The position numbers and the translations under genes were made by a program. Of a DNA stretch of 64,000 nt, positions 1 to 9,735 are shown piece after piece. Origin of the DNA: Micrococcales bacterium 72-143 (GTDB taxonomy: Bacteria > Actinomycetota > Actinomycetes > Actinomycetales > Microbacteriaceae). The stretch covers positions 330,233 through 394,232 of the forward strand of contig MKVM01000001.1 of assembly GCA_001898835.1 (NCBI GenBank), given 5' to 3'. The stretch's first letter is position 1. The number at the start of each line of letters is the position of its first letter. The notes under the pieces are model-generated. The model was given only the letters and a program-made list of their open reading frames with translations. It was not told the origin of the DNA and made no database searches.

Positions 1-944
1 ATCATCTCCGCCCCGAACACCTCGTCGAGCGGCACCCCCGAGGCGACGACGCGCACCTGCTCGTCGTAGAGCCGGTCCACGAACGCCACGAAGCGCAGGG
101 CGTCCGCCTGGTCGACGAGGGTGCGCACCCCGCGGAGTCCGACCCCCGCGAGCCCCTCCACCATGCCGACGTAGCGGGAGGGGTGCACGCGCGAGAGATG
201 CGCGAGGAGGGTGTCGAAGCCGTCGGAGGTCGTGGAGCCGCCGAGCGCCGCGAGGGCCGCATCGATGCTGTCGTCCTCGGTGACCGTCGCGTGACCCTCG
301 ACCTCGCGACGGCGGTAGTCGAGCCCGTCGATGCGGATGATGTCGAAGCGATCGGCGAGGGCCTGGATCTCGCGCAGGAAGTCCACCGCCGCGAAGCGCC
401 CCTCGCCGAGCGCGTTGGGGGGTGTGTTCGACGTCGCCGCGATCCGCGTTCCCGTGCCCGCGAGCTCGCCGAGAAGCCGGGTCATCATCATGGTGTCGCC
501 CGGGTCGTCGAGCTCGAACTCGTCGATCGCGACGAGCGTCGCCCCGCGCAGCAGCGCGACCGCGTTCGCGTAGCCGAGCGCGCCGACGAGCGCCGTGTAC
601 TCGATGAAGGTGCCGAAGTACTTGCGTCCCGGAGCGAGGTGCCAGAGGGCCGCCAGCAGGTGCGTCTTGCCGACGCCGAAACCGCCGTCGAGGTAGATCC
701 CCGGCTTCGCCTCGGGTGCCCGCTTCCGGCCGAACAGTCCCCGCGCGCCGCCCACGCCGCGCATGGCGTCCGCGAACGCCCGCACCTTGTCGACGGCGGC
801 CGCCTGCGAGGGGAAGTCGGGATCCGGCCGGTAGCTCTCGAGCGTCGCCTGCGCGAACTGGCGGGGCGGCACCAACGACGACGCCATCTCGGCCCCCGTC
901 ATCTCGGGTGCGCGGTCGAGGAGCGACGCGGGGGGCAGCGACAT
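1..944 (-). CDS. zapE: Cell division protein ZapE / AFG1-family ATPase (partial)
   Basis: The reverse-strand frame opens at ATG 944 and runs off the window start without a stop, so the C-terminus is missing and 314 codons are visible. A Walker A motif GGFGVGKTH lies at about residues 87-95 and a Walker B motif [10 protein letters not shown] at about 141-150, followed by the MMMTRLL and ATSNTPP segments typical of AFG1/ZapE ATPases. In proteobacteria ZapE destabilises FtsZ polymers under stress; AFG1 relatives act in protein quality control. The role in actinobacteria is inferred. A TAAGGT box ends 5 nt before the ATG. It diverges from sseA. The family call is firm and the precise function less so. 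Confidence 0.85.
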   Translation of the reverse strand, partial: MSLPPASLLDRAPEMTGAEMASSLVPPRQFAQATLESYRPDPDFPSQAAAVDKVRAFADAMRGVGGARGLFGRKRAPEAKPGIYLDGGFGVGKTHLLAALWHLAPGRKYFGTFIEYTALVGALGYANAVALLRGATLVAIDEFELDDPGDTMMMTRLLGELAGTGTRIAATSNTPPNALGEGRFAAVDFLREIQALADRFDIIRIDGLDYRRREVEGHATVTEDDSIDAALAALGGSTTSDGFDTLLAHLSRVHPSRYVGMVEGLAGVGLRGVRTLVDQADALRFVAFVDRLYDEQVRVVASGVPLDEVFGAEM

Positions 945-949
945 GCGGG

Positions 950-955
950 ACCTTA
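950..955 (-). promoter_or_regulatory. Putative -10 of zapE (leaderless)
   Basis: TAAGGT on the minus strand, 5 nt before ATG 944. The spacing places the transcript start at or next to the start codon. No clear -35 is visible. Confidence 0.35.
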
Positions 956-1077
956 GGCTGGACACGGGGTCGGAGGGGCGCCGGGGGTCTGTGTCGAACT
1001 CTTACGGGACCCCTGCGCATCAGGAAGACGGATGCCTACCCTGGACCCCAAGAGCCTACCCGCAAGGAGATATCCCC

Positions 1078-1977
1078 ATGGCCGTCGAGACCGACCCGAA
1101 CCCCGCCTTCAGCGCCTTCGCGCACCCGGAGCGCCTCGTGAGCACCGAGTGGCTCGCGGAGCACCTCGGCGAGCCCGGCCTCGTCGTGGTCGAGTCCGAC
1201 GAGGACGTGCTCCTCTACGAGACGGGCCACATCGAGGGTGCCGTGAAGATCGACTGGCACACCGACCTCAACGACCCCGTGCTGCGCGACTACCTCGACG
1301 GCGCCGGCTTCGCGAAGCTGCTCGGCGGCAAGGGCATCTCGCGCGACGACACGGTCGTCATCTACGGTGACAAGAACAACTGGTGGGCCGCGTACGCGCT
1401 CTGGGTGTTCACCCTCTTCGGCCACGAGGATGTGCGCCTCCTCGACGGGGGTCGCGCCAAGTGGGAGGCCGAGGGCCGCGCCTACACGACCGAGGTACCG
1501 GTCCGCGAGGTCGTCGACTACCCCGTCGTCGAGCGCGACGACACCGCCGTCCGCGCCTTCAAGGAGGACGTGCTCGCGCACCTCGGCAACCCCCTCATCG
1601 ACGTCCGCTCGCCCGAGGAGTACGTCGGCGATCGCACGACCGCGCCCGCCTACCCGGAGGAGGGCACGCTGCGCGCCGGCCACATCCCGAGCGCCCAGAA
1701 CGTGCCGTGGGCGAAGGCGGTGGCCGAGGACGGCTCCTTCAAGACGAAGGACGAGCTCGACGCCATCTACCGCGAGGGCGCCGGCCTGAACGACGGTGAT
1801 AGCGTGATCGCCTACTGCCGGATCGGCGAGCGCTCGAGCCACACCTGGTTCGTGCTCACCCACCTTCTCGGCTTCGAGGGAGTGCGCAACTATGACGGGT
1901 CGTGGACCGAGTGGGGCAGCGCCGTGCGCGTCCCCATCGTCAAGGGTGCCGAGCCCGGCGCCGTCCCGGCCCGCTGA
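1078..1977 (+). CDS. sseA: Sulfurtransferase (thiosulfate/3-mercaptopyruvate type, tandem rhodanese)
   Basis: A 299-residue protein with two rhodanese domains, the usual length for SseA/CysA2 proteins. The C-terminal domain has the active-site loop [11 protein letters not shown] with catalytic Cys247, the loop type of thiosulfate sulfurtransferases. The enzyme moves sulfane sulfur from thiosulfate or mercaptopyruvate to a thiol acceptor. The start is ATG 1078, preceded by an AAGGAG ribosome site at about 1063; an upstream in-frame extension has no such support. It is followed with no gap by sufE (TGA then GTG), so sulfur mobilisation and cysteine desulfurase activation are likely translated together. 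Confidence 0.9.
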   Translation: MAVETDPNPAFSAFAHPERLVSTEWLAEHLGEPGLVVVESDEDVLLYETGHIEGAVKIDWHTDLNDPVLRDYLDGAGFAKLLGGKGISRDDTVVIYGDKNNWWAAYALWVFTLFGHEDVRLLDGGRAKWEAEGRAYTTEVPVREVVDYPVVERDDTAVRAFKEDVLAHLGNPLIDVRSPEEYVGDRTTAPAYPEEGTLRAGHIPSAQNVPWAKAVAEDGSFKTKDELDAIYREGAGLNDGDSVIAYCRIGERSSHTWFVLTHLLGFEGVRNYDGSWTEWGSAVRVPIVKGAEPGAVPAR

Positions 1978-2442
1978 GTGCACGCCGTCGCCGGCGGTGA
2001 CGGCGTGAGCGGCGAACTGCCCGCGAAGCTCGCCGAGATCCGCGACGACTTCCTCGCGCTGTCTCAGCAGGATCGCCTGCAGCTGCTGCTCGAGTTCTCG
2101 CACGAGCTGCCCGAGCTGCCGGAGCGCTTCGCCGACCACCCCGACCTGCTCGAGCGCGTCGAGGAGTGCCAGTCGCCGGTGTACATCTTCGTGGAGATCG
2201 ACGACGACGGGATCGTGCACCTGCACGCGACCGCTCCGCGCGAGGCACCCACGACGCGAGGCTTCGCATCGATCCTCGTGCAGGGGCTCGCGGGCCTCAC
2301 GGTCGCGGAGGTGCTCGCCGTTCCCTCCGACTACCCCCTGACCATCGGTCTCACCGAGGCCGTCAGCCCGCTGCGCATCCGCGGGATGTCGGGGCTGCTG
2401 GGACGCACGCAGCGGCAGGTGCGCGAGAAGACCGCCGCGTGA
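1978..2442 (+). CDS. sufE: SufE-family cysteine desulfuration protein
   Basis: A 154-residue protein with the SufE core and the sulfur-accepting Cys64 in VEECQSPV. SufE proteins take persulfide sulfur from a SufS-type cysteine desulfurase and stimulate it. The GTG start at 1978 abuts the sseA stop; a second GTG at 2005 is an alternative. The last codons overlap the next gene by 4 nt (GTGA), a translational-coupling arrangement. The C-terminal LLGRTQRQVREKTAA tail is typical of actinobacterial members. Pairing with sseA suggests a sulfur-relay module outside the suf operon. Confidence 0.88.
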   Translation: MHAVAGGDGVSGELPAKLAEIRDDFLALSQQDRLQLLLEFSHELPELPERFADHPDLLERVEECQSPVYIFVEIDDDGIVHLHATAPREAPTTRGFASILVQGLAGLTVAEVLAVPSDYPLTIGLTEAVSPLRIRGMSGLLGRTQRQVREKTAA

Positions 2443-3167
2443 TCCTGCGCCCGGTGCACCCCGAGCACGGCGAGCCGATCGCGGTCGGTGAGCCGGAGAC
2501 ACGGGAGCGGCTGCGGGCGCTGTATCGACGCGATCCGGAGGCGCCGGGCATCCGGGTCAACCTCGTCGCGAGCGTCGACGGAAGCGCGCGAGGCGACGAC
2601 GGCACCTCCGAGTCGCTCTCGAGCCGGGCGGATCGCGCGGTGCTCGGGGCCATCCGCGCGGAGAGCGACGTCGTGCTCGTCGGCGCGGCGAGCATGCGCG
2701 CCGAGGGCTACCTCCTGCCGCGCACCGCGCGCCTCGCCGCGCTCACGGCGTCCGGCGACTTCCGGGGCGCCCAGCCCGGCGAGGTCGCCGACCCCGAGCG
2801 GCTCCTCGTGCTCGGCCCGGAGTCGGCACGCGCCCGCACGATCGAGACGCTCGCCGCGCCGCACCGGTTCATCCCCCTTCCCCCGGATGCGCGTGGCCAG
2901 GTCGGACTCGACGACGCGATCGTCGCACTCCGCGATGCCGGCGCACCGCACGTCGTGTGCGAGGGTGGCCCCTCTCTCGCCGCCGCCCTGTTGGCGGCCG
3001 GACTCGTGGGCGAGCTGTGCCTGTCGACGAGCCCGCGCCTCACGGGCGGCGCGCTGCCGGTGCTCGGCGGCGCCGCGCATCCGGCGATCGACCTCGCGCT
3101 CGCGAGCCTGCTCGTCGACGACGCCGGCGGCGTCTACGCCCGCTGGCTGGTGCCGTCCGCACGCTGA
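2439..3167 (+). CDS. RibD C-terminal-domain reductase (pyrimidine/dihydrofolate reductase-like)
   Basis: A 242-residue protein starting at GTG 2439, overlapping sufE by 4 nt. It has the RibD C-terminal/DHFR-like fold: VNLVASVDGSARG near the N-terminus, VVLVGAASMRAEGYL for NADPH binding, and the HVVCEGGPSLAAALL glycine motif. Family members reduce aminouracil ribityl intermediates or act as uncharacterised NADPH reductases. There is no deaminase domain, so it is not a full RibD and the substrate cannot be assigned. The 3' end overlaps the convergent hydrolase gene by 34 bp. Confidence 0.8.
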   Translation: MILRPVHPEHGEPIAVGEPETRERLRALYRRDPEAPGIRVNLVASVDGSARGDDGTSESLSSRADRAVLGAIRAESDVVLVGAASMRAEGYLLPRTARLAALTASGDFRGAQPGEVADPERLLVLGPESARARTIETLAAPHRFIPLPPDARGQVGLDDAIVALRDAGAPHVVCEGGPSLAAALLAAGLVGELCLSTSPRLTGGALPVLGGAAHPAIDLALASLLVDDAGGVYARWLVPSAR

Positions 3168-4342
3168 GCGTCGAGCGCGGCCAGCCAGTTCACGATCGCG
3201 TCCTCCCAGCGGGTGCGGTCGTAGTTCCACAGCTTCGTGTGCCGCGCGACGGTGAACTCCTCGAAGGTGACGATGTCGGGTCGAGCCGCCGCGAGGGCGA
3301 TCGACGCCGTCGCCGGCACGAAGCCGTCGTCGACGCTGTGCAGCAGCAGGATGGGACGGTCGAGCTCGGCGGCGCGCGTCACGAAGTCGAGACGCGCGAG
3401 GTCGAGCGGCTCGGCGAGGCCCGTGACGACGCGCCCCCACCGCGAGCGGATGAGCGTGTACACGCCCCAGCGGACGACGCCCGGCAGGCGCCGCATCCGC
3501 GCCTGGAAGTCGAGGGTCGCGATCCAGTCGACGACGGGCGAGTCCAGCACGACGCCCGTCACGAGGGCGGCGCGCGGCGACCGGGTGAGCGCCTGCAGCA
3601 CGGTCGCCCCGCCCATCGACCAGCCCATCAGGACGATCTCCCGGGCTCCGCGCGCGATCGCGTACGCCATCGCCGCGTCCACGTCGATCCACTCGCGCTC
3701 GCCGAGCGCGTAGCGGTAGTCGGGGCTGTGCGGCGCCTCGCCGTCGTTGCGGTACGACACGAGCAGCGAGTGGTAGCCCGCAGCGCGGAACGGGGCGACG
3801 GCGCGCAGGGTCTCGGCGCGACGCACGGCCCGACCGTGCACGAGGATCACCCAGCGCTCCGACTCCTCGTCCGCGGCCGGAACCAGCCACGCGGGCGCCG
3901 GGCCGAGCGGCGTCGTCACCGTCACGTTCTCGTACGGGAGCCCGAGCGCGCGCGGCGTCAGCCAGAACCATCCCGAGAAGCGCCCGCGGCGAGCATCCGC
4001 CAGGTCGCCGAAGTCCACCCCGAGCAGCTCGCGCGTCACGCCGCCGCGGTCGACCTCCACGATCTCGCCGACCCGGGCGTGCCCGGTGTCGCCGGAGAAC
4101 CAGAAGCTGTACTCCCCGGGCAGCAGCGAGTCGGGCGTCGCCGAGAGGCGGATGCGGCGCGCCTGCCGATCGACGCCGAGCACGCGGATGTCGTCGTCCC
4201 GACGCGAGGGCGGGATCACGACCGTGCGCGCGACGAAAGCGCTCAGCACGGCGATGCCGGCAGCGACCACCGCGCCCACGCCGAGGACGCCCCAGAGGGC
4301 GGTGAACAGCGGGGAGCGTCCCCGGCTCCGTCGACGCGGCAC
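3134..4342 (-). CDS. Membrane-anchored alpha/beta hydrolase
   Basis: A 402-residue protein with a basic N-terminus and one membrane segment at about residues 12-38, placing the enzyme outside the cytoplasm. The nucleophile elbow is GWSMGG (Ser242), the oxyanion region is VILVHGRA, and the Asp/His candidates sit in LLLHSVDDGFVP and VARHTKLW. This is the BAAT/prolyl-oligopeptidase-like alpha/beta hydrolase type; the substrate is unknown. The start is GTG 4342, preceded by CGGAGG. It is convergent with the reductase gene (34-bp overlap) and divergent from DUF3000. Confidence 0.82.
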   Translation of the reverse strand: MPRRRSRGRSPLFTALWGVLGVGAVVAAGIAVLSAFVARTVVIPPSRRDDDIRVLGVDRQARRIRLSATPDSLLPGEYSFWFSGDTGHARVGEIVEVDRGGVTRELLGVDFGDLADARRGRFSGWFWLTPRALGLPYENVTVTTPLGPAPAWLVPAADEESERWVILVHGRAVRRAETLRAVAPFRAAGYHSLLVSYRNDGEAPHSPDYRYALGEREWIDVDAAMAYAIARGAREIVLMGWSMGGATVLQALTRSPRAALVTGVVLDSPVVDWIATLDFQARMRRLPGVVRWGVYTLIRSRWGRVVTGLAEPLDLARLDFVTRAAELDRPILLLHSVDDGFVPATASIALAAARPDIVTFEEFTVARHTKLWNYDRTRWEDAIVNWLAALDAQRADGTSQRA

Positions 4343-4397
4343 GACGACCTCCGATCCGGCGACGGCGTGGCACCGCCTCGCCCCTGTTCCAGAATCC

Positions 4398-4403
4398 TAG
4401 GCT
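4398..4403 (+). promoter_or_regulatory. Putative -10 of the DUF3000 gene (leaderless)
   Basis: TAGGCT ends 6 nt before GTG 4410 and no ribosome site lies between. This supports that GTG as a leaderless start. Confidence 0.45.
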
Positions 4404-4409
4404 TCCCTC

Positions 4410-5006
4410 GTGACCACCCCCGAGTCCGACCCCGGCGCACCCGTCGAGTTCGCACGCGCCGTGGCGTCGATGCGGGCGGCCGAGCCGCGCCCCGAGATGG
4501 AGGTCGTGGAGATCCCCGCCCCCGCGGGGCTCGCCCCCCACGCGTTCGCCCTCGCCGCCGACGTCCGCCCGACGGTGCACGGCATCGACTCGGTGCTCGG
4601 CACCGGCCGCTTCGTGCTGCTCTACGATCCCGAGGAGCCGGACGCATGGGGCGGCCCGTTCCGCGTCGTCGCCTACGCGCAGGCGCCGCTCGAGACCGAG
4701 ATCGGCGTCGACCCCTTCATCGCCGACGTCGCCTGGTCGTGGCTCGTCGACGCCCTCGATGCCCGAGGCGCCGACTACAGCGCCCCCTCGGGCACCGCCA
4801 CCAAGGTGCTCTCCACCGGGTTCGGCGAGCTCGCCGGCCAGGGCGACGCCGCCCAGCTGGAGCTGCGCGCATCCTGGTCGCCCGAGGGTCCCGAGGTGGG
4901 CCACCAGGTCGAGGCGTGGTGCGACCTGCTGTGCATGCTCGCGGGCCTGCCGCCGTCGTCGGATGCCGTGTCGCTGCTCCCCCATCGGCGGTCCCCGCGT
5001 GACTGA
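4410..5006 (+). CDS. DUF3000 domain-containing protein
   Basis: A 198-residue conserved actinobacterial protein of unknown function. Recognisable features are an N-terminal PVEFARAVASMRAAEPRPE segment, a central TGRFVLLYDPEEPDAWGGPFR block, and an alpha/beta C-terminus ending in PHRRSPRD. It overlaps rnd by 8 nt, a pairing I know as common in actinobacteria, so a role near RNA processing is possible but unproven. No catalytic motif or membrane segment is visible. Confidence 0.85.
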   Translation: MTTPESDPGAPVEFARAVASMRAAEPRPEMEVVEIPAPAGLAPHAFALAADVRPTVHGIDSVLGTGRFVLLYDPEEPDAWGGPFRVVAYAQAPLETEIGVDPFIADVAWSWLVDALDARGADYSAPSGTATKVLSTGFGELAGQGDAAQLELRASWSPEGPEVGHQVEAWCDLLCMLAGLPPSSDAVSLLPHRRSPRD

Positions 5007-6228
5007 GGTCTCCGCGAACCCCACGGCCGACGCCGAGCACCCCGAGGTCCACGTCATCGACACCCGTGAGGAGTACCTCCAGGCGGTGGAGGCCCTCGCG
5101 GGCGGCAGCGGCCCCTTCGCGGTCGACGCCGAGCGCGCGTCCGGCTTCCGCTACTCGCAGCGGGCGTACCTCATCCAGGTGTTCCGGCGCGGAGCGGGCG
5201 CCTTCCTCTTCGACCCGCCGGCCATCGGCTCCTTCGCGGAGCTGCAGACGATCATGCGCCCGGAGGAATGGATCCTGCACGCCGCGAGCCAGGACCTCGC
5301 GTGCCTGCGCGAGGTGGGGCTCGACCCCGAGGTCATCTTCGACACCGAGCTCGGGGCGCGGCTCGCGGGGCTTCCGCGCGTCGGGCTGGCGACCGTCGTC
5401 GAGGAGCTCCTCGGCATCCACCTCGCCAAGGCGCACTCCGCCGCCGACTGGTCCACGCGTCCGCTGCCGCAGGGGTGGCTCGTGTACGCGGCCCTCGACG
5501 TCGAGCTGCTTCCCGACCTCCGGGACCGCATCGGCGCGCTCCTCGACGAGGCGGGCAAGGCGGAGATCGCACGCCAGGAGTTCGCGGCCGTGCTCGAGAA
5601 GACGACCCCCGTCCGGCAGGAGCCCTGGCGCCGGCTGTCCGGGATGCACTCGCTGCGCTCGCCCCGCCAGCTCGCGATCGCGCGAGCGCTCTGGACGGCC
5701 CGCGACGAGCTCGCCCAGCAGCTCGACACCGCACCGGGGCGACTCGTGCCCGACCTCTCGCTCGTCGCGGTCGCGAAGGCGCAGCCCGCGAGCAAGCGCG
5801 ACCTCGCAGCGCTCAAGGACTTCACCGGCCGCGCGAGCCGCCGCGAGCTCGACCGCTGGTGGGCCGCCGTCGAAGCCGGTACCGCCGATCCCGAACCGCC
5901 GAGCATGCGCGGCACGGGCGACGGCGTGCCCGCCCCGCGGGTGTGGGCCGAGAAGAACCCGGAGGCCGATCGTCGCCTCAAGCTGGCTCGCGCCGCGCTG
6001 ACCGTGCGCGCCGAGGAGCTCGCCATCCCGGTGGAGAACATGCTGACGCCCGAGACCCTGCGCCGGGTCGCGTGGGCGCCCCCCGCCGACACGACGCCCG
6101 AGACGGTCGCCACCGCGCTCGCCGATCAGGGTGCACGACCCTGGCAGCTCGAGCAGCTCGCGGCTCTCATCGCCGACGCGTTTGTCGAGGCGCGCCAAGC
6201 GCCGGGGCCCGCCCCCGCGGACGCGTAG
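4999..6228 (+). CDS. rnd: Ribonuclease D / HRDC-domain 3'-5' exonuclease
   Basis: A 409-residue protein from GTG 4999, overlapping DUF3000. DEDDy exonuclease motifs are visible: VDAERASG (Asp43, Glu45), HAASQDL (Asp99), and the Tyr163-x3-Asp167 pair in LVYAALDVELL. An HRDC-type helical domain follows at about residues 210-295, and a C-terminal helical region completes the actinobacterial RNase D layout. RNase D trims 3' ends of tRNA precursors and structured RNAs. The gene ends 112 bp before the beta-oxidation pair. Confidence 0.9.
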   Translation: MTEVSANPTADAEHPEVHVIDTREEYLQAVEALAGGSGPFAVDAERASGFRYSQRAYLIQVFRRGAGAFLFDPPAIGSFAELQTIMRPEEWILHAASQDLACLREVGLDPEVIFDTELGARLAGLPRVGLATVVEELLGIHLAKAHSAADWSTRPLPQGWLVYAALDVELLPDLRDRIGALLDEAGKAEIARQEFAAVLEKTTPVRQEPWRRLSGMHSLRSPRQLAIARALWTARDELAQQLDTAPGRLVPDLSLVAVAKAQPASKRDLAALKDFTGRASRRELDRWWAAVEAGTADPEPPSMRGTGDGVPAPRVWAEKNPEADRRLKLARAALTVRAEELAIPVENMLTPETLRRVAWAPPADTTPETVATALADQGARPWQLEQLAALIADAFVEARQAPGPAPADA

Positions 6229-6271
6229 TAGCTTCCGTCGAACGATTCGAGCGCGCCCCGTGGCCGCTGCC

Positions 6272-6277
6272 TAGGAT
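6272..6277 (+). promoter_or_regulatory. Putative -10 of the thiolase operon
   Basis: TAGGAT lies 63 nt before GTG 6341, leaving a real 5' leader that contains a TGGAGG ribosome site. No convincing -35 is seen. Confidence 0.35.
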
Positions 6278-6340
6278 CGTGAACGACACCCGGATGCGCG
6301 CCCGCGCGCCCGCATCCGTCCCCTGATCTGTGGAGGCATC

Positions 6341-7552
6341 GTGGCCCATTCGTCCCCGGCTCACCGCTCGGACGTCGTGTTCGTCGACGGGGTGCGCACC
6401 CCGTTCGGACGCGCCGGCGAGAAGGGCCAGTACTGGAACACCCGCGCCGACGACCTCATCGTCAAGGCGATGATCGGGCTCCTCGAGCGCAACCCGAACC
6501 TGCCGAAGGATCGCGTCGACGACGTCGCCATCGCGGCGACCACCCAGCAGGGCGACCAGGGCCTCACGCTCGGCCGTACCGCCGCCATCCTCGCGGGCCT
6601 GCCGCTCTCCGTTCCCGGGTACGCCGTCGACCGGATGTGCGCGGGCGCCATGACGACCGTGACGACGATCGCGGGTGCGATCGCCTTCGGCGCCTACGAC
6701 ATCGGCATCGCGGGCGGCGTCGAGCACATGGGTCGCCACCCGATGGGCTTCAACGCCGACCCCAACCCGCGCTTCCTGGCGGAGAAGCTCGTCTCCCCCG
6801 ACTCGCTCAACATGGGCAACACGGCCGAGCGGCTGCACGACCGCTTCCCGCAGCTCACCAAGGAGCGCAGCGACCGCTTCGCGCTCGGCAGCCAGCAGAA
6901 GGTCGCCGCGGCCTACGCGGCCGGCAAGATCCAACCGGACCTCGTCCCCGTCGCGATCAAGTCGGACGCCGGCTGGGGCCTCGCCACCCAGGACGAGGGC
7001 ATGCGCCCCGAGACGACGATGGAGGGCCTCGCCGGCCTCAAGACCCCGTTCCGTCCCCACGGTCGCGTGACGGCGGGCAACGCCTCCCCCCTCACCGACG
7101 GCGCGACCGTCTCACTCATCGCGAGCGCGGATGCCGCGAAGGAGTTCGGCCTGCCGGTCAAGATGCGCATGGTCTCGTTCGCCTTCGCGGGCGTCGAGCC
7201 CGAGGTCATGGGCATCGGGCCGATCCCCTCCACCGAGAAGGCGCTCCGCAAGGCGGGCCTCTCGATCACCGACATCGGCCTGTTCGAGCTCAACGAGGCG
7301 TTCGCCGTGCAGGTGCTCTCGTTCCTCGACCACTTCGGCATCGACGACGACGACCCGCGCGTGAACCCCTGGGGCGGTGCCATCGCGATCGGGCATCCGC
7401 TGGCCTCCTCGGGCGTACGGCTCATGATCCAGCTCGCCCGGCAGTTCGAGGAGCACCCCGAGGTGCGCTACGGCCTCACGGCCATGTGCGTCGGCCTCGG
7501 CCAGGGCGGATCCGTCATCTGGGAGAACCCCCACTACCAGGGAGCGAAGTGA
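6341..7552 (+). CDS. Thiolase family acyltransferase (acetyl-CoA C-acyltransferase)
   Basis: A 403-residue thiolase. The nucleophile Cys100 is in DRMCAGAMTT, His352 in AIGHPLASSG, and the acid/base Cys383 in MCVGLGQGG. It cleaves 3-ketoacyl-CoA with CoA, the last step of fatty acid beta-oxidation; its partner gene makes degradation more likely than synthesis. The start is GTG 6341 behind TGGAGG. Two nucleotides separate its stop from the next start codon, so the two form one operon, as in fadA-fadB pairs. Confidence 0.92.
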   Translation: MAHSSPAHRSDVVFVDGVRTPFGRAGEKGQYWNTRADDLIVKAMIGLLERNPNLPKDRVDDVAIAATTQQGDQGLTLGRTAAILAGLPLSVPGYAVDRMCAGAMTTVTTIAGAIAFGAYDIGIAGGVEHMGRHPMGFNADPNPRFLAEKLVSPDSLNMGNTAERLHDRFPQLTKERSDRFALGSQQKVAAAYAAGKIQPDLVPVAIKSDAGWGLATQDEGMRPETTMEGLAGLKTPFRPHGRVTAGNASPLTDGATVSLIASADAAKEFGLPVKMRMVSFAFAGVEPEVMGIGPIPSTEKALRKAGLSITDIGLFELNEAFAVQVLSFLDHFGIDDDDPRVNPWGGAIAIGHPLASSGVRLMIQLARQFEEHPEVRYGLTAMCVGLGQGGSVIWENPHYQGAK

Positions 7553-7554
7553 CC

Positions 7555-9723
7555 ATGGCGAAGAACACCAGCCGGCTGCCCGACTACAGCGCGACCGATT
7601 TCGGCAAGCTCGCGGCCCTCGACCCGGATGAGGTGGTCACGCACTCCTTCGTGCGCGACGTCGTCCTCCCGAGCGGCAAGCGGCTCGCCCTGCTGACGCT
7701 CGACAACGGACGCGACCACACGCGGCCGAACACCCTCGGGCCGGCGACGCTCACCGAGCTCGGGGAGCGTCTCGACGAGCTCACCGCCCGCGCCGCCGCG
7801 AAGGAGATCGACGCGGTCGCCGTGACCGGCAAGCAGTTCATCCTCGCGGCGGGCGCCGACCTGTCGAAGGTCGGCGAGATCCAGGACTACGAGACCGGTC
7901 TGCTGATGGCGCAGCTGGGCCACAAGACCCTCGGCAAGCTGGGCGAGCTCGGCGTGCCGTCGTTCGTGTTCGTCAACGGCCTCGCGCTCGGCGGCGGCGT
8001 GGAGATCGCGCTCAACGCCGACTACCGCACGGTCGACTCCTCGGTGCCGGCCTTCGCCCTCCCCGAGGTGTTCCTCGGGATCATCCCGGGCTGGGGCGGC
8101 GCGTGGCTGCTGCCCAACCTCATCGGCATCGAGAACGCGCTCGAGGTCGTCATCTCCAACCCGCTCAAGAACAACCGGATGCTCAAGGGCCCCCAGGTCT
8201 TCGAGCTCGGCATCGCGGATGCCATGTTCTCGCCCGCCAACTTCCTCGAGGACTCGCTGAAGTGGGCGGACGGCGTGTTGACCGGCGCCGTCAAGGTCAA
8301 GCGCCCCAACGAGCCCGGCAAGCTCGAGCGGCTCGCGAAGTGGGACATCGCGATCGGCATCGCCGAGAAGACCCTCAAGAGCCGCATCGGCGAGGTCGCG
8401 AAGAGCCCCTACGCGGCGCTCGAGCTGCTCAGGGCGGCGAAGAACACCGACAAGAAGACGGGGTTCCTCGCCGAGGACAAGGCGCTCGCCGAGCTGATCT
8501 CCGGCGACCAGTTCCGCGCATCCATCTACGCCTTCAACCTCGTGCAGAAGCGTGCGAAGCGGCCCGCGGGCGCGCCCGACAAGGAGCTCGCGCAGAAGGT
8601 CACCAAGGTCGGCGTCATCGGCGCGGGACTCATGGCGAGCCAGTTCGCGCTGCTCTTCGTGCGGCGGCTTCAGGTTCCGGTGGTCATCACCGACCTCGAC
8701 CAGGCGCGCGTCGACAAGGGGATCTCGTACATCCACGGCGAGATCGACGAGCTGCTCGCGAAGGGCCGCATCGACTCCGACGAGGCGAACCGTCTCAAGG
8801 CGCTCGTGACGGGCACGACCGACAAGGCCGACTTCGCGGCCTGCGACTGGGTCATCGAGGCGGTCTTCGAGGAGCTCGGCATCAAGCAGGACGTCTTCGC
8901 CGAGGTGGAGCAGTACCTCTCGCCCGAGGCGATCCTCGCCACCAACACCTCGTCGCTCTCCGTCGAGCAGATCGGCGCCAAGCTGAAGAACCCGGAGCGC
9001 CTCGTGGGCTTCCACTTCTTCAACCCGGTGGCCGTCATGCCGCTCATCGAGGTGGTGCGCACCTCGAAGACCACGGATGCCGCGCTCGCCACCGCCATGG
9101 CGACCGCCGCCAAGCTGCGCAAGAACGCGGTCATCACGAGCGACTCCCCCGGATTCGTGGTGAACCGCGTGCTCGCGAAGGTGCTCGGCGAGGCCATGCA
9201 CGCCGTCGAGCAGGGTGCGTCGTTCGAGGACGTGGTCGAGGCGGCGCGGCCGTTCGGGCTCCCGATGGATCCGTTCGTGCTGCTCGACCTCGTGGGCCTC
9301 AAGGTCGGCGCGCACGTGCTCGACACGCATCACGCGGCCTTCCCCGAGCGCTTCTTCGACAGCCCCGCCCTCCACGAGCTCGCCGAGTACGGCGCGATCT
9401 TCGAGAAGGATGCGAAGGGCAAGATCAAGGGCTACGACAAGAAGGCCCTCGAGATCGTCGCGAAGCACCGCCCCGCGGATGCCGTGGCGCTCAGCCCCGT
9501 CCAGCTGCGTGAGCGCCTCGAGGTCGGTCTCGCCGACGAGATCCACCGCATGCTCGAGGAGCACGTGGTCGCCGCCCCCGAGGACATCGACCTGTGCATG
9601 ATCCTCGGCGCGGGCTGGCCGTTCCAGATGGGCGGGGCGACGCCCTACCTCGACCGGGTCGGCGCGAGCGAGAAGGCCTTCGGCGACACCTTCCACCACC
9701 CGCCCATCCGCGGGGTGCGGTAG
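7555..9723 (+). CDS. Multifunctional enoyl-CoA hydratase / 3-hydroxyacyl-CoA dehydrogenase
   Basis: A 722-residue fusion (FadB/FadJ type). Residues 1 to about 220 are a crotonase domain with NGLALGGGVE (Glu150) and ALPEVFLGIIPGWGG (Glu171), the two catalytic glutamates. From about 350 there is an NAD-binding domain, VGVIGAGLM at 352-360, with the catalytic His in VGFHFFNPVAVMPLIE, then two C-terminal dehydrogenase helical domains. It hydrates enoyl-CoA and oxidises 3-hydroxyacyl-CoA. ATG 7555 is preferred; an in-frame GTG at 7549 is possible. A large hairpin follows the stop. Confidence 0.92.
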   Translation: MAKNTSRLPDYSATDFGKLAALDPDEVVTHSFVRDVVLPSGKRLALLTLDNGRDHTRPNTLGPATLTELGERLDELTARAAAKEIDAVAVTGKQFILAAGADLSKVGEIQDYETGLLMAQLGHKTLGKLGELGVPSFVFVNGLALGGGVEIALNADYRTVDSSVPAFALPEVFLGIIPGWGGAWLLPNLIGIENALEVVISNPLKNNRMLKGPQVFELGIADAMFSPANFLEDSLKWADGVLTGAVKVKRPNEPGKLERLAKWDIAIGIAEKTLKSRIGEVAKSPYAALELLRAAKNTDKKTGFLAEDKALAELISGDQFRASIYAFNLVQKRAKRPAGAPDKELAQKVTKVGVIGAGLMASQFALLFVRRLQVPVVITDLDQARVDKGISYIHGEIDELLAKGRIDSDEANRLKALVTGTTDKADFAACDWVIEAVFEELGIKQDVFAEVEQYLSPEAILATNTSSLSVEQIGAKLKNPERLVGFHFFNPVAVMPLIEVVRTSKTTDAALATAMATAAKLRKNAVITSDSPGFVVNRVLAKVLGEAMHAVEQGASFEDVVEAARPFGLPMDPFVLLDLVGLKVGAHVLDTHHAAFPERFFDSPALHELAEYGAIFEKDAKGKIKGYDKKALEIVAKHRPADAVALSPVQLRERLEVGLADEIHRMLEEHVVAAPEDIDLCMILGAGWPFQMGGATPYLDRVGASEKAFGDTFHHPPIRGVR

Positions 9724-9735
9724 TCCGGCATCCTT

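Noticed and set aside
2331-5063. A 910-codon open frame on the minus strand
   Set aside because: It covers reductase, hydrolase and DUF3000 genes in the wrong frames and has Arg/Gly/Asp-rich composition without domain structure. It is a by-product of high GC.
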